Assembly: GCF_014844035.1 (NCBI RefSeq) | Contig: NZ_CP062159.1 | Coordinates: 1 to 64,000 of the forward strand | Source of the DNA: Flavobacterium sp. MDT1-60 | Lineage (GTDB): Bacteria; Bacteroidota; Bacteroidia; Flavobacteriales; Flavobacteriaceae | Direction of reading: 5' to 3' | DNA length: 64,000 bases | Shown: positions 18,947 to 27,868 of the stretch, piece by piece | How the letters are laid out: every line of letters begins with the position of its first letter | Numbering within the stretch: position 1 is the stretch's first letter | Notes under the pieces: model-generated | Told to the model about the DNA's origin: nothing | Databases searched by the model: none | What the model saw: the letters and a program-made list of their open reading frames with translations, nothing else | Position numbers and translations under genes: made by a program

Positions 18947-20293
18947 TTAATTATTTTTTCTCCCGTTAATTGTTTCAAACAATTCCAGCGCATTTCCATC
19001 CGTTAAAAGCGAAACATAATGACAGATATGAAGCAGACGTTCATATAAATTACCTTTGTCTAAATGATGTTTTTCCGGCAGCATTTTCAAAATCAGTTTA
19101 TCGTAGTTTGAAGCCGTTCCGTCATATTTATTATTGAATGCTGTTATGAATTTATCCAGCAAAGTTTGAATAATCTGGTAACCCACAATTTCTTTTTCGA
19201 TTACTTCTCGGCTCTGATAAATTTTCTCAATACTTAAGTTAATAATATCATTCATTTGCGCTTTGTATTTGCTTTTATCAGTTAAAGCAAAAGGAAATTG
19301 TCCAGCCAGAATTGCTTCTTCATTCTCCACAAAAACATCAACAGCATCATTAATCAAAGCACCAATTGCCAAAGCTCGTAAATAACTGATTCGGTCTTCT
19401 TTGGTTTCTAACAATTTATATTTGGCAACTCCAATATTATCTTTTACTAACTTAATTAGATATTCTAAAGCATAATCTTCTGATACTAACCCTAAGTTTA
19501 TTCCATCTTCAAAATCGATAATCGTGTAGCAAATATCATCTGCAGCTTCCACCAAATAAGCTAAAGGATGTCTTTCGAAACCAATATCTCCATCAGATTT
19601 GTTGGGAATCATTCCCATATCATGGGCAACTTCTTCAAAAAACAATTTATCCGTTTGAAAGAAACCATATTTTTTGTCGGCAATATTGTTTGTTGGCTTT
19701 TTAGGAAGACTTTCTTTCGGATATTTCATAAAAGCACCTAAAGTAGCGTATGAAATCCTTAGTCCTCCTTCAATTCCTGGGCGGCTTGCAGTTAATACCG
19801 AAAAACCATTCGCATTTCCTTCAAAATCTATTAAATCCTGCCATTGTTTAGCCGTCAGTTTATCTTTGTATTTCAATCCATTTCCGATTGAAAAATATTC
19901 CCCAATTGCTTTTTCTCCCGAATGTCCGAAAGGTGGATTTCCAATATCATGAGCCAATGAAGCTGCAGCTACAATTGCTCCAAAATCATTCATATGATAG
20001 CCATGAATTTCTTTTAAATAAGGATATTTTTCGATAATTTTTTTTCCTACCAAACGTCCTAAAGAACGTCCAACAACCGAAACTTCTAAACTATGCGTTA
20101 ATCGGGTATGCACAAAATCTGTTTTAGAAAGTGGAATAACCTGCGTTTTATCCTGTAAAGATCGAAATGCCGCGGAGAAAATAATTCTGTCATAATCAAC
20201 TTCAAAACCTAATCGCGTGTCGTCTTGTTCTACACGTAATCTTTTGCTAGTATCGCCTTGGCGTTTTAGTGATAAAAGTTGTTCCCAGTTCAT
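18947..20293 (-). CDS. dgt: Deoxyguanosinetriphosphate triphosphohydrolase
   Basis: A 448-residue HD-domain enzyme that cleaves dGTP, or dNTPs more widely, to nucleoside and triphosphate. Metal-binding residues are visible in HTRLTHSLEV at about residue 62 and AHDIGNPPFGHSGE at about 115, with a later DDICYTIIDFEDG. The start MNWEQLLSLKRQGD is typical. It is a single gene convergent with the DUF3078 gene. Its upstream region holds TTTTAGATT repeats and a large palindrome. Confidence 0.88.
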   Translation of the reverse strand: MNWEQLLSLKRQGDTSKRLRVEQDDTRLGFEVDYDRIIFSAAFRSLQDKTQVIPLSKTDFVHTRLTHSLEVSVVGRSLGRLVGKKIIEKYPYLKEIHGYHMNDFGAIVAAASLAHDIGNPPFGHSGEKAIGEYFSIGNGLKYKDKLTAKQWQDLIDFEGNANGFSVLTASRPGIEGGLRISYATLGAFMKYPKESLPKKPTNNIADKKYGFFQTDKLFFEEVAHDMGMIPNKSDGDIGFERHPLAYLVEAADDICYTIIDFEDGINLGLVSEDYALEYLIKLVKDNIGVAKYKLLETKEDRISYLRALAIGALINDAVDVFVENEEAILAGQFPFALTDKSKYKAQMNDIINLSIEKIYQSREVIEKEIVGYQIIQTLLDKFITAFNNKYDGTASNYDKLILKMLPEKHHLDKGNLYERLLHICHYVSLLTDGNALELFETINGRKNN

Positions 20294-20426
20294 TTTTCTA
20301 TTTTAGATTTCAGATTGTTGATTTTAGATTTAGGATCTAAACGTCAAAAATACATTTTATTTTAGGATAATATTGAATAAAAATAGGCCGCAGCTTAATT
20401 TGATTTAAAGATTAAATGTTTTGTTC

Positions 20427-20498
20427 GCCACGAATTTCCCGAATTTTCACCAATTATTTTAAGCACAATGATTTGTGAAAATTCGGGAAATTCGTGGC
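20427..20498. repeat. 24-base perfect inverted repeat
   Basis: The gap 20294-20570 holds this palindrome. Twenty-four bases at 20427-20450 starting GCCACGAATTTCCC are exactly answered at 20475-20498 (ending GGGAAATTCGTGGC), with 24 bases between. The CACGAATT words are seen again near 4025 and 50305, and a CACAGATTA-type block follows at 20535. These are intergenic repeats of this genome. Confidence 0.7.
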
Positions 20499-20570
20499 AA
20501 AAAAATCTACACTACATTATAAAAAAAATCATTTTAATCTGTGTAATCTGTGGCAAAAAAATTACTATTA

Positions 20571-21032
20571 TTAAAACTCCAATGCTGTACTATGTTTAAT
20601 TTCTCCCATTACAAAAATACTATTAGTGTTCCCTATGTTTTCAATTGTTGACAATTTATTCATTACAAAATCCTGATAACTAGTCATATCTTTGACTAAA
20701 ATTTTCAGCATAAAGTCATAATCGCCGGCAATATTATAACATTCGATAATTTCAGGAAGTGCCACAATATCTTTTACAAAATTACTCCCAACATTTTTTG
20801 CGTGCTCTTTTAATCTAACATTACAAAAAACCGTCATTCCGCGATTCATTTTGTTTTTATCCAACAAGGCAACATATTTGGTAATATATCCGTCTCTTTC
20901 TAATCTTTTTATACGTTCATAAACTGGTGTTACAGTAAGAAATAATTTACTGGCAAGATCTTTTGTGTTGATATTTGAATTTTCCTGAAGGTGTTTCAAT
21001 ATCAATAAATCGGTTTTATCTAAATTTTCCAT
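20571..21032 (-). CDS. Lrp/AsnC-family regulator
   Basis: A 153-residue protein with an N-terminal winged helix-turn-helix (LILKHLQENSNINTKDLASKLFLTVTPVYERIKRL) and a C-terminal amino-acid-sensing domain (IIECYNIAGDYDFMLKILVKD). It is divergent from metE with 157 bases between, which suggests it controls metE. The effector cannot be read from the sequence, but leucine or methionine would be usual. Confidence 0.85.
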   Translation of the reverse strand: MENLDKTDLLILKHLQENSNINTKDLASKLFLTVTPVYERIKRLERDGYITKYVALLDKNKMNRGMTVFCNVRLKEHAKNVGSNFVKDIVALPEIIECYNIAGDYDFMLKILVKDMTSYQDFVMNKLSTIENIGNTNSIFVMGEIKHSTALEF

Positions 21033-21189
21033 AGTAATTTTTACGGCTAAAGGTTCTTTAAAAAGAGTTTCACAGTATTATAATCTTAAAAAAACCATTT
21101 TTAAAAGACTATTTACTTAAATAATAACCAAATATAAGTTTTAAAATCTAATACAATAAATTTGTTCAGTAAAAAATACTGAATCAAAA

Positions 21190-23513
21190 ATGAAAACAAA
21201 TAATTTAGGTTATCCAAGAATTGGAAGCAACAGAGAACTAAAAAAAGCCTCTGAACTCTATTGGGCAGGAAAAATTTCTGTAGAAGAATTAATCGAAACC
21301 GGAAAAGACATTCGTCGCAGAAACTGGCATTTACAATCAGAAGCCGGAGTTGATTTGATCCCGTCTAACGATTTTTCTTTTTACGATCAGGTTCTGGATT
21401 TGACTTTAACTGTTGGAGCAATTCCGCAACGCTATCAGGAATTTGCTAAAACAAATTCGGCTATCGATTTGTATTTTGCCATGGCAAGAGGCGCGCAAAA
21501 AGACGGACAGGATGTTGTAGCGATGGAAATGACAAAATGGTTCGATACCAACTATCATTACATTGTTCCTGAATTCACAAAGAACCAAAAATTCGAATTG
21601 TTTTCTGAAAAAATAATCAATGAATTCAAAGAAGCAAATGCTTTAAAAATTGTCACAAAACCAGTTTTAATCGGACCAATCTCTTACTTACTTTTAGGAA
21701 AGGAAAAAGAAGAAGGTTTTCACCGAATTGATCTTATCGATAAATTGCTTCCGGTTTACTTCGAAATTTTCGAAAAGCTACAAGCAGAAAATGTGGAATA
21801 TATTCAGTTAGACGAGCCTTTCTTAGCTTTAAATTTAACGGATAAAGAAAGAAATACTTTTACAGAAGTTTACAATGAAATCAATATTCGTTTTCCTAAA
21901 ATTAAAATTATTTTAGCGAATTATTTTGATTGTTTCGGAGAGAATTTGGCAACTGCATTGGCTTTGCCGGTTGATACTTTCCATTTAGATTTAGTACGTT
22001 GTCCGTCTCAATTAGATGACATTTTAGAGTCCGGAAAATTGGCTTCAAATGCAAATCTTTCTTTGGGAGTTGTTGACGGAAGAAATATCTGGAAAAATGA
22101 TTTCAAAAAGTCTTTAGAATTAATTAAAAAAGCAACTGGCACTTTAGGAGAAAACAGAATTCTCGTTGGTCCATCATGTTCTTTAATTCACAGTCCGTGC
22201 GATTTAGATTTAGAGACAAATGATGAAACGCTTACGCCGGAAATCAAACAATGGCTGGCTTTTGCTAAACAAAAAATCAACGAAATTATACTTTTAAAAC
22301 AATTCGCTTCTAACGAAATTGATGTTAAAAATTCGATTGATTTTGAAAGAAACGTAATTGCAAATGATAACCGTAAAACTTCAAAATTAATCCATAATAA
22401 CGAAGTTAAAGCGCGTGTTGCCGGAATTACAGCATCTGATGACAAACGTAAAAGCACTTTTGCAACAAGAAGAAAAAGCCAGATTGAGGCTTTAGATTTG
22501 CCTTTATTCCCAACAACCACAATTGGTTCTTTCCCTCAAACAGCTGAAGTGAGAAGCTGGAGAGCAAAATTTAAAAAAGGTGAATTAACTACAGAACAAT
22601 ACAACGATTTAATCGAAAAAGAAACCGAAGCGACAATCCGTTTTCAGGAAGAAACCGGAATTGATGTTTTGGTTCACGGAGAATTTGAGCGTAATGATAT
22701 GGTTGAATATTTTGGCGAACAATTGTCTGGATTTACATTTACTAAAAATGGCTGGGTTCAGAGTTACGGAAGTCGTTGCGTGAAACCTCCGGTTATTTAT
22801 GGCGACGTTTCAAGACCAAATCCAATGACGGTAAAATGGTCAAAATACGCACAATCTTTGACTCCAAAATGGGTAAAAGGAATGTTGACTGGTCCGGTAA
22901 CTATCTTACAATGGTCGTTTGTTCGAAACGATCAGCCACGTTCTGAAACTTGTACGCAAATTGCATTGGCAATTCGTGATGAAGTTGTAGACTTAGAAAA
23001 AGCCGGAATCAAAATTATTCAAATTGATGAGCCTGCGATTCGCGAAGGTTTGCCGTTGAGAAAGAAGAATGGGCAAATTATTTAGATTGGGCTGTAAAAG
23101 CGTTCCGAATTTCTGCAAGCGGTGTTCAGGACGACACGCAAATTCACACACATATGTGTTACAGTGAATTTAACGACATCATTCAGAATATCGCTGATAT
23201 GGATGCCGATGTTATCACAATTGAATGTTCACGTTCTCAAATGGAACTTTTAGATGCTTTTGCCAACTTTAAATATCCAAACGAAATTGGACCTGGAGTT
23301 TATGATATTCACTCGCCACGTGTGCCTTCAAGTGCTGAAATGGTTCGTTTGCTGGAAAAAGCTTCGGCTGTAATTCCGATAGATCAATTATGGGTAAATC
23401 CGGATTGTGGTTTAAAAACACGTCATTGGGATGAAACTAAAAAAGCTTTAATCGAAATGGTTGCTGCCGCTCAGGAAATGAGAGCTGCCGTTGAAAACGG
23501 CGCAACCGTATAA
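21190..23513 (+). pseudogene. metE: Cobalamin-independent methionine synthase (one frameshift)
   Basis: MetE transfers a methyl group from 5-methyltetrahydrofolate-triglutamate to homocysteine. The first 631 residues carry the N-terminal barrel (NNLGYPRIGSNRELKKA) and most of the catalytic one ([28 protein letters not shown]). One base is missing near 23073; after it the frame continues [14 protein letters not shown] and brings the zinc ligands in THMCYSEF and [11 protein letters not shown]. The rebuilt length of about 774 residues is standard. No riboswitch is seen upstream, unlike metH; the divergent Lrp-type gene is the likely regulator. Confidence 0.9.
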
Positions 23514-23542
23514 TTTCATTTGAATATATTTTTGTTTTTTAG

Positions 23543-23614
23543 TGCCAACAAGTGGAATCGAAAATTCTTGTAGTTATGATTTAGTTTCGATTTCATTTTT
23601 GTTGGCATTTTTAT
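23543..23614 (+). terminator. metE terminator (long hairpin)
   Basis: TGCCAACAA-G-TGGAATCGAAA pairs with TTTCGATTTCATTTTTGTTGGCA, followed by T-rich sequence. Confidence 0.75.
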
Positions 23615-23681
23615 TTTCAATTAGAAAGATCTTATTTTAATTTTTTGAAGCAGAAATTTTCGTTTCCAAAACACGTTCAGT

Positions 23682-23752
23682 CCCGCTATCCGCTATATCT
23701 TTTTCTGTCCGCCGCGGCGGACAGAAAAAGGATATCGCTTCTATCGGGGCTA
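23682..23752 (+). repeat. REP-like palindromic element, copy 2
   Basis: CCCGCTATCCGC is followed by a long self-complementary centre (CTGTCCGCC/GGCGGACAG), GGATATCGC, and CTATCGGGGCTA. It shares its frame with the copies at 4131 and 37231 while the centre sequence differs. Confidence 0.7.
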
Positions 23753-23793
23753 AATAAGAATGTTTTATTTTCATAAGATTTCAGGCAAAAAAC

Positions 23794-23825
23794 AAAAAAG
23801 CATCCGCGGCGGCGGATGCTTTTTC
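23794..23825 (-). terminator. Terminator of the outer-membrane barrel gene
   Basis: AAAAAGCATCCGC pairs with GCGGATGCTTTTT on both sides of a GC-rich loop; on the minus strand it lies just after the stop of the 23849-24427 gene. Confidence 0.8.
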
Positions 23826-23848
23826 AAAATTGAATATATAATCTAAGA

Positions 23849-24427
23849 TTAGAAATTTTTAGAAACCCCAATATTAAATGTTTTACCAAAATTAAAATCG
23901 AAGTTTTTATATTCTGGACCGTTGTTTTCGTAGTTTATTGTGCCATAGCTTAAACCTCCAATATTAAAGTTTAGACCAAAACCTTTTTTCATATTGATAA
24001 AAAGAGCTGGTGTTACACCAACATACATACCGTCACCTTTCGCAGTTGTAGTAATTGGTCCTGCATACGTTTTGTCTTTTTCACTTTGATAGCCTAATCC
24101 TAATTCAGCAAAGAATGAAAAAGTTGGATTCAATGGCATTGTGTAACGTAAAAATGCACCTAATTTCGTAGTATTAAATCTGTCTTCGTTTGTTCCTTGT
24201 TCGGTTTTAGAAGAACCAAAAGAAGCTTCACCTCCAACAGTCCAATTTTCATGAAACTGGTAACCTACCTTCGGAGAAAAATCAAATTCATTGTTTTTTA
24301 CTTCGTTATTACCAAGAGTTCTTGTTTCTGAAGAATAACCAATACTTCCACCTACTAAGATTGTTCCTTTTTGAGCATTTGCAAAACTGCAGATAGCCAA
24401 TGCAGCCATCACTAGAATTTTTTTCAT
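23849..24427 (-). CDS. Outer-membrane beta-barrel protein
   Basis: A 192-residue protein with a signal peptide (MKKILVMAALAICSFANAQ) followed by about eight alternating amphipathic strands (GTILVGGSIGYSSET, VGYQFHENWTVGGEASFG, FGLNFNIGGLSYG) and a C-terminal phenylalanine in NIGVSKNF. This is an OmpW/OmpX-like porin-family barrel of unknown ligand. It is divergent from gldA. Confidence 0.78.
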   Translation of the reverse strand: MKKILVMAALAICSFANAQKGTILVGGSIGYSSETRTLGNNEVKNNEFDFSPKVGYQFHENWTVGGEASFGSSKTEQGTNEDRFNTTKLGAFLRYTMPLNPTFSFFAELGLGYQSEKDKTYAGPITTTAKGDGMYVGVTPALFINMKKGFGLNFNIGGLSYGTINYENNGPEYKNFDFNFGKTFNIGVSKNF

Positions 24428-24562
24428 AATTGAAATTTATTTTATTTTAGCATTCCTTTAACAATAACGATGCCGTTGTTTGGGCTAAAAATTAAATTCT
24501 TTACAGAGCAAATTTTAGCAATCAAAACTATTTCTGTTTACTTTTGTAGCAAATAAAAAGTC

Positions 24563-25459
24563 ATGTCGATAGAAGTAAACAGTATATCAAAAAGTTACGG
24601 AGCGCAAAAAGCTTTAAATGAAATTTCTTTTAAAATTGAAAAAGGAGAGATCGTAGGATTCTTAGGGCCAAACGGTGCCGGAAAATCTACATTGATGAAA
24701 ATTTTGACTACATATTTACTTGCAGATTCTGGCGCAGCCCTTGTAAATGGTCATGATGTCATGACAAACGCAAAAGCAGTTCAGCGTTCTATTGGCTATT
24801 TACCGGAGCATAATCCTTTGTATTTGGATTTGTATGTTCGTGAGTATTTGGCTTTTAATGCCGATGTTTATAAAGTTCCGAAATCAAGAATTGAAGAAGT
24901 TATTCAACTGACAGGCCTGTCAGCTGAAAGTCATAAAAAAATTGCACAGCTGTCTAAAGGATACCGCCAGCGTGTGGGACTTGCCAATGCTTTATTACAC
25001 AATCCGGATGTTTTAATTTTGGACGAACCAACTACCGGTCTGGATCCGAATCAGTTAATGGAAATTCGAAATGTGATTAAAAATGTCGGGAAAGATAAAA
25101 CAGTTTTTCTGTCAACACATATCATGCAGGAAGTGGAAGCCATTTGTGATCGTGTCATTATTATTGACAAAGGACAAATCGTTGCTGATAAAAAATTAGA
25201 TCATTTAGTTTCTGAAGACAAACAACAAGTTATCGAAGTTGAATTTGATTATCAGGTAGAAGAACAACTTTTAGCAAAGCTTCCAAATATTACTTCATAT
25301 AAAAACACTCACGATATGATCTGGGAATTAACTTTTGTAGCGGATAAAGATATGCGTCCGGCTATTTTTGATTTTGCCAACGAAAATGGTTTGAAAACCT
25401 TACAATTGAACCAGAAGAATAAAAACCTGGAGGCTGTTTTTAGAGAAATTACGAAGTAG
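24563..25459 (+). CDS. gldA: Gliding motility ABC transporter ATPase GldA
   Basis: A 298-residue ABC ATPase with Walker A GPNGAGKST at about residue 35, signature LSKGYRQRVGLANAL, Walker B VLILDEPTTGLDP and the switch histidine in STHIMQEVEA. The start MSIEVNSISKSYG and the C-terminal extension (IEVEFDYQVEEQLLAKL) match GldA of flavobacteria, which works with GldF and GldG in gliding and cell-surface secretion. It stands alone, as gldA does in F. johnsoniae, and this is one of the best clues to the organism. Confidence 0.85.
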   Translation: MSIEVNSISKSYGAQKALNEISFKIEKGEIVGFLGPNGAGKSTLMKILTTYLLADSGAALVNGHDVMTNAKAVQRSIGYLPEHNPLYLDLYVREYLAFNADVYKVPKSRIEEVIQLTGLSAESHKKIAQLSKGYRQRVGLANALLHNPDVLILDEPTTGLDPNQLMEIRNVIKNVGKDKTVFLSTHIMQEVEAICDRVIIIDKGQIVADKKLDHLVSEDKQQVIEVEFDYQVEEQLLAKLPNITSYKNTHDMIWELTFVADKDMRPAIFDFANENGLKTLQLNQKNKNLEAVFREITK

Positions 25460-25486
25460 TTTTCAGTAGCAGTTTTCAGTTTACAT

Positions 25487-25522
25487 ATAAAAGCTCGTTT
25501 AAAGTATTAAACAAGCTTTTTT
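25487..25522. terminator. Terminator between gldA and the DoxX-like gene
   Basis: AAAGCTCGTTTA pairs with TAAACAAGCTTT and is followed by a T run. It lies between two convergent genes. Confidence 0.75.
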
Positions 25523-26284
25523 TTATTTCATTAAATTCTTCAGATAGATTGTAAATAATAACGATAGCACTATAGCTGAAAGTCGCAGCATGTTTTTCGG
25601 AAAAAATCCATTGACATCAACTGATTGTAAATTCGATTTTGATTTAAAGAAAAAATCAATCAATTTCTTTGAATCCAATAAAATCAGATATAAAACACCA
25701 ATCGTTAATAATATCGACTGCAACAAAGCACCTGCATTCATGTGATAAAAAATATTGATTAAAGTCAGATTAAACAACAATGAGATCAATAGTATTGATC
25801 CAATTAACAATGTTCTCCTAAACAGTAACAAATAACTCCCAATGATTTGAGTTACTGCTATTATAATTCCAAAAGCATGTGAATATCCAAAATAAAACCA
25901 GGTTAACCATTCTCCTGATTGCTGATTCATGGGCATATTGGAGATTTCTGACGGAACAATAAATTGAAGTCCGTAGAACTTTTTCCAACCAAAACTGGCT
26001 ATATTAAAAGCGATGCAATATCGAATACCACTATATAAAATGGCATAGACTTTAGTACTATTTATTTTTTGTTTTTGTTCCAAAAAATGCCACCCAAACG
26101 GAAATAAAATTGAAAGTAGTAATGAAACTCCAACTCCCGAAAAAACTAAAACCGGTGGCAGCCAGGGAATATTACCTCCATTTCCAAGCAATAATAACAA
26201 AGCTGAAAACTCAAGGCCGAGAATTAAAGAAGCGCTAATTTTTTTTAGAATTGAATTCGAAATTTTCAAAGATTGTTCTAACAT
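25523..26284 (-). CDS. Polytopic membrane protein, DoxX-like
   Basis: A 253-residue protein with about six to seven hydrophobic segments (LILGLEFSALLLLLG, VLVFSGVGVSLLLSILFPF, IIIAVTQIIGSYLLLF, LLSLLFNLTLINIFY, ILLTIGVLYLILLDS). The layout recalls DoxX/DUF417-type proteins. Function is unknown. It lies 84 bases downstream of the AraC-type regulator gene on the same strand and is probably its target or partner. Confidence 0.6.
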   Translation of the reverse strand: MLEQSLKISNSILKKISASLILGLEFSALLLLLGNGGNIPWLPPVLVFSGVGVSLLLSILFPFGWHFLEQKQKINSTKVYAILYSGIRYCIAFNIASFGWKKFYGLQFIVPSEISNMPMNQQSGEWLTWFYFGYSHAFGIIIAVTQIIGSYLLLFRRTLLIGSILLISLLFNLTLINIFYHMNAGALLQSILLTIGVLYLILLDSKKLIDFFFKSKSNLQSVDVNGFFPKNMLRLSAIVLSLLFTIYLKNLMK

Positions 26285-26368
26285 GGTTTTTTATTTTTGA
26301 GTTAATATCCAGCAAATTTGAATATTAATCAAAAACCAAATGTTCCGATGTACCCTTTCGAACAGATT

Positions 26369-27495
26369 TTAAGCTTCTTTTTTAATCAATGTAATATTAG
26401 ATTTTACAAATTCTGTTGGAGACATACCAACATATTTTTTGAATGTAGTATTAAAAGTTGTTTTCGAATTAAAACCCGATTCATAAGCAATTCCTAATAT
26501 GTTTAATTGACTGTATTTTTCAGACAACAATAACATTTTTGCCTCTTCGATACGATGTTTATTTATAAAATTATAGAAATTCTCCTGATACAATTCGTTG
26601 ATTAAAAACGAAGTTTCGTTGCTGGTTGCTTCTAATTTTTTAGCCAATTTAGGCAGACTTAAATCATTGTCCAGATATAATTTTTCTGAGTGTAGGAGTG
26701 TTTTTAATTTTTCATTTAATTCACTCAGCCGGCTTTCTGAAACCCTTTTCGAGTTTTCTTTTTTATCTATTTTGATAGATGAAAGTTCATTTAATTCACT
26801 TTGATTAAAGTCAAAAATCTCCCGTTGCTGCAATGAAAAAAACGCCAGAAAAAAAACGCTAGACAAATACAGAAATGGTGTCAGATCAATTAGATTTTTT
26901 AAGCCGAAAAACATTAGATTAAACCACGCAAATACAATAACTAACAAAATCAAGAGAAAATATTCTAGCCACAGTAAATTATTTTTTTCAATAGAGGATG
27001 AAAATTGTTTTATGCTTTTTAAATGTTTTTGGAGTGTTGCAAAAGATAAAACCCAATAAATTAGTATCTGTAATGGCAATGCTGTCCTCAAAATAAAAAA
27101 AACTATTTTTCTTTCTTCCTCATCAAATTCAATATTTTTTCCAGTGACAAAAAATGGAATTCTGAAGATGAAAAATAATATAAAAGGTAAAAATGCCATA
27201 AATTTTTAGGCTTGAGTTTTTTACGGATCGAAGTAAAATGTAAAATACTGATATAAAGAAATGGTGCAGAAAGAAACCGGGATAACCCTATCATTTCAAA
27301 CAGATTTGGATGGCTTAGATGAAAGCTTTTATAAAACAACGGTATTTCGAGCATTGCAAAACCCACTGTGGTAACAAACAATCCTAAAAATCTATTTGCA
27401 ACTACATTTACTTTCCGAGCATAAGCAATCAGTAAGAACCCCAAAAGGAATGCCGCACCGCTTGTAATACCCATTATAATTGGAAAGTTTATCAT
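26369..27495 (-). pseudogene. AraC-family regulator with membrane N-terminus (one frameshift)
   Basis: The N-terminal 110 residues (27495 to about 27190) hold membrane segments (GITSGAAFLLGFLLIAYA). The second piece carries more membrane segments and a C-terminal AraC helix-turn-helix domain (LPKLAKKLEATSNETSFLINELY, GFNSKTTFNTTFKKYVGMSPTEF). A T is missing from a T run near 27188: the join reads LWHF-LPFILFFIF. The rebuilt protein of about 375 residues has the usual seven-helix plus AraC layout of Bacteroidetes sensors. It precedes the DoxX-like gene. Confidence 0.8.
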
Positions 27496-27626
27496 GTCAA
27501 AATAATATTCTGGGTTTTAATGAATTGTATAGGGAAATACTTTTCTAAGATGATGTCCTTTTGTAATTTATTATTATCTCGTTTTCAAATTGTTAGATCT
27601 TTTTACAAAATTTGTCATTGTTTTTA

Positions 27627-27657
27627 TTTAGACTTAATATAAATAGTGTTATATTTG
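27627..27657 (+). promoter_or_regulatory. Promoter of the orphan Leu/Ile leader
   Basis: TTTA at 27627-27630 and TATATTTG at 27650-27657 are 19 bases apart, fitting the Bacteroidetes promoter pattern with one mismatch in the -33 box. The leader ORF starts 27 bases later. Confidence 0.55.
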
Positions 27658-27683
27658 CCTCGTGAAATATAAATAATACACAA

Positions 27684-27749
27684 ATGACTTCTTTAATTCT
27701 ACTGATACTTTCAATAGTAATTCTCAACATAACTCAGCATTTCAACTGA
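27684..27749 (+). CDS. Leu/Ile-rich leader peptide (21 residues, orphan attenuator)
   Basis: The short ORF contains LILLILSIVIL; 11 of 21 residues are Leu, Ile or Val. Just after its stop, AGACAG at 27755-27760 can pair with CTGTCT at 27826-27831 in the 5' arm of the terminator at 27819-27854. This is the layout of a translation-controlled attenuator for branched-chain amino-acid genes. No gene follows on this strand, since the next gene is convergent, so the module seems stranded or acts by itself. The leader assignment is by codon content and position. Confidence 0.6.
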   Translation: MTSLILLILSIVILNITQHFN

Positions 27750-27818
27750 TTGTTAGACAGTAAGTCAAAATGGTTTTTGTTTTTTAGATCCTTGTTTTTG
27801 TTTTTTTTTGATGTTATT

Positions 27819-27854
27819 AAAGAGCCTGTCTGTTCAACAGGCTCTTTTATTTTT
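27819..27854 (+). terminator. Attenuator terminator of the Leu/Ile leader
   Basis: AAGAGCCTGT at 27820-27829 pairs perfectly with ACAGGCTCTT at 27837-27846 and is followed by TTATTTTTT. It could also terminate the convergent decarboxylase transcript in the other direction. Confidence 0.75.
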
Positions 27855-27868
27855 TCTTATTAAAATAA

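Noticed and set aside
21033..21189. SAM riboswitch upstream of metE
   Set aside because: The lrp-metE gap of 157 bases has none of the S-box blocks that are clear before metH and metX.
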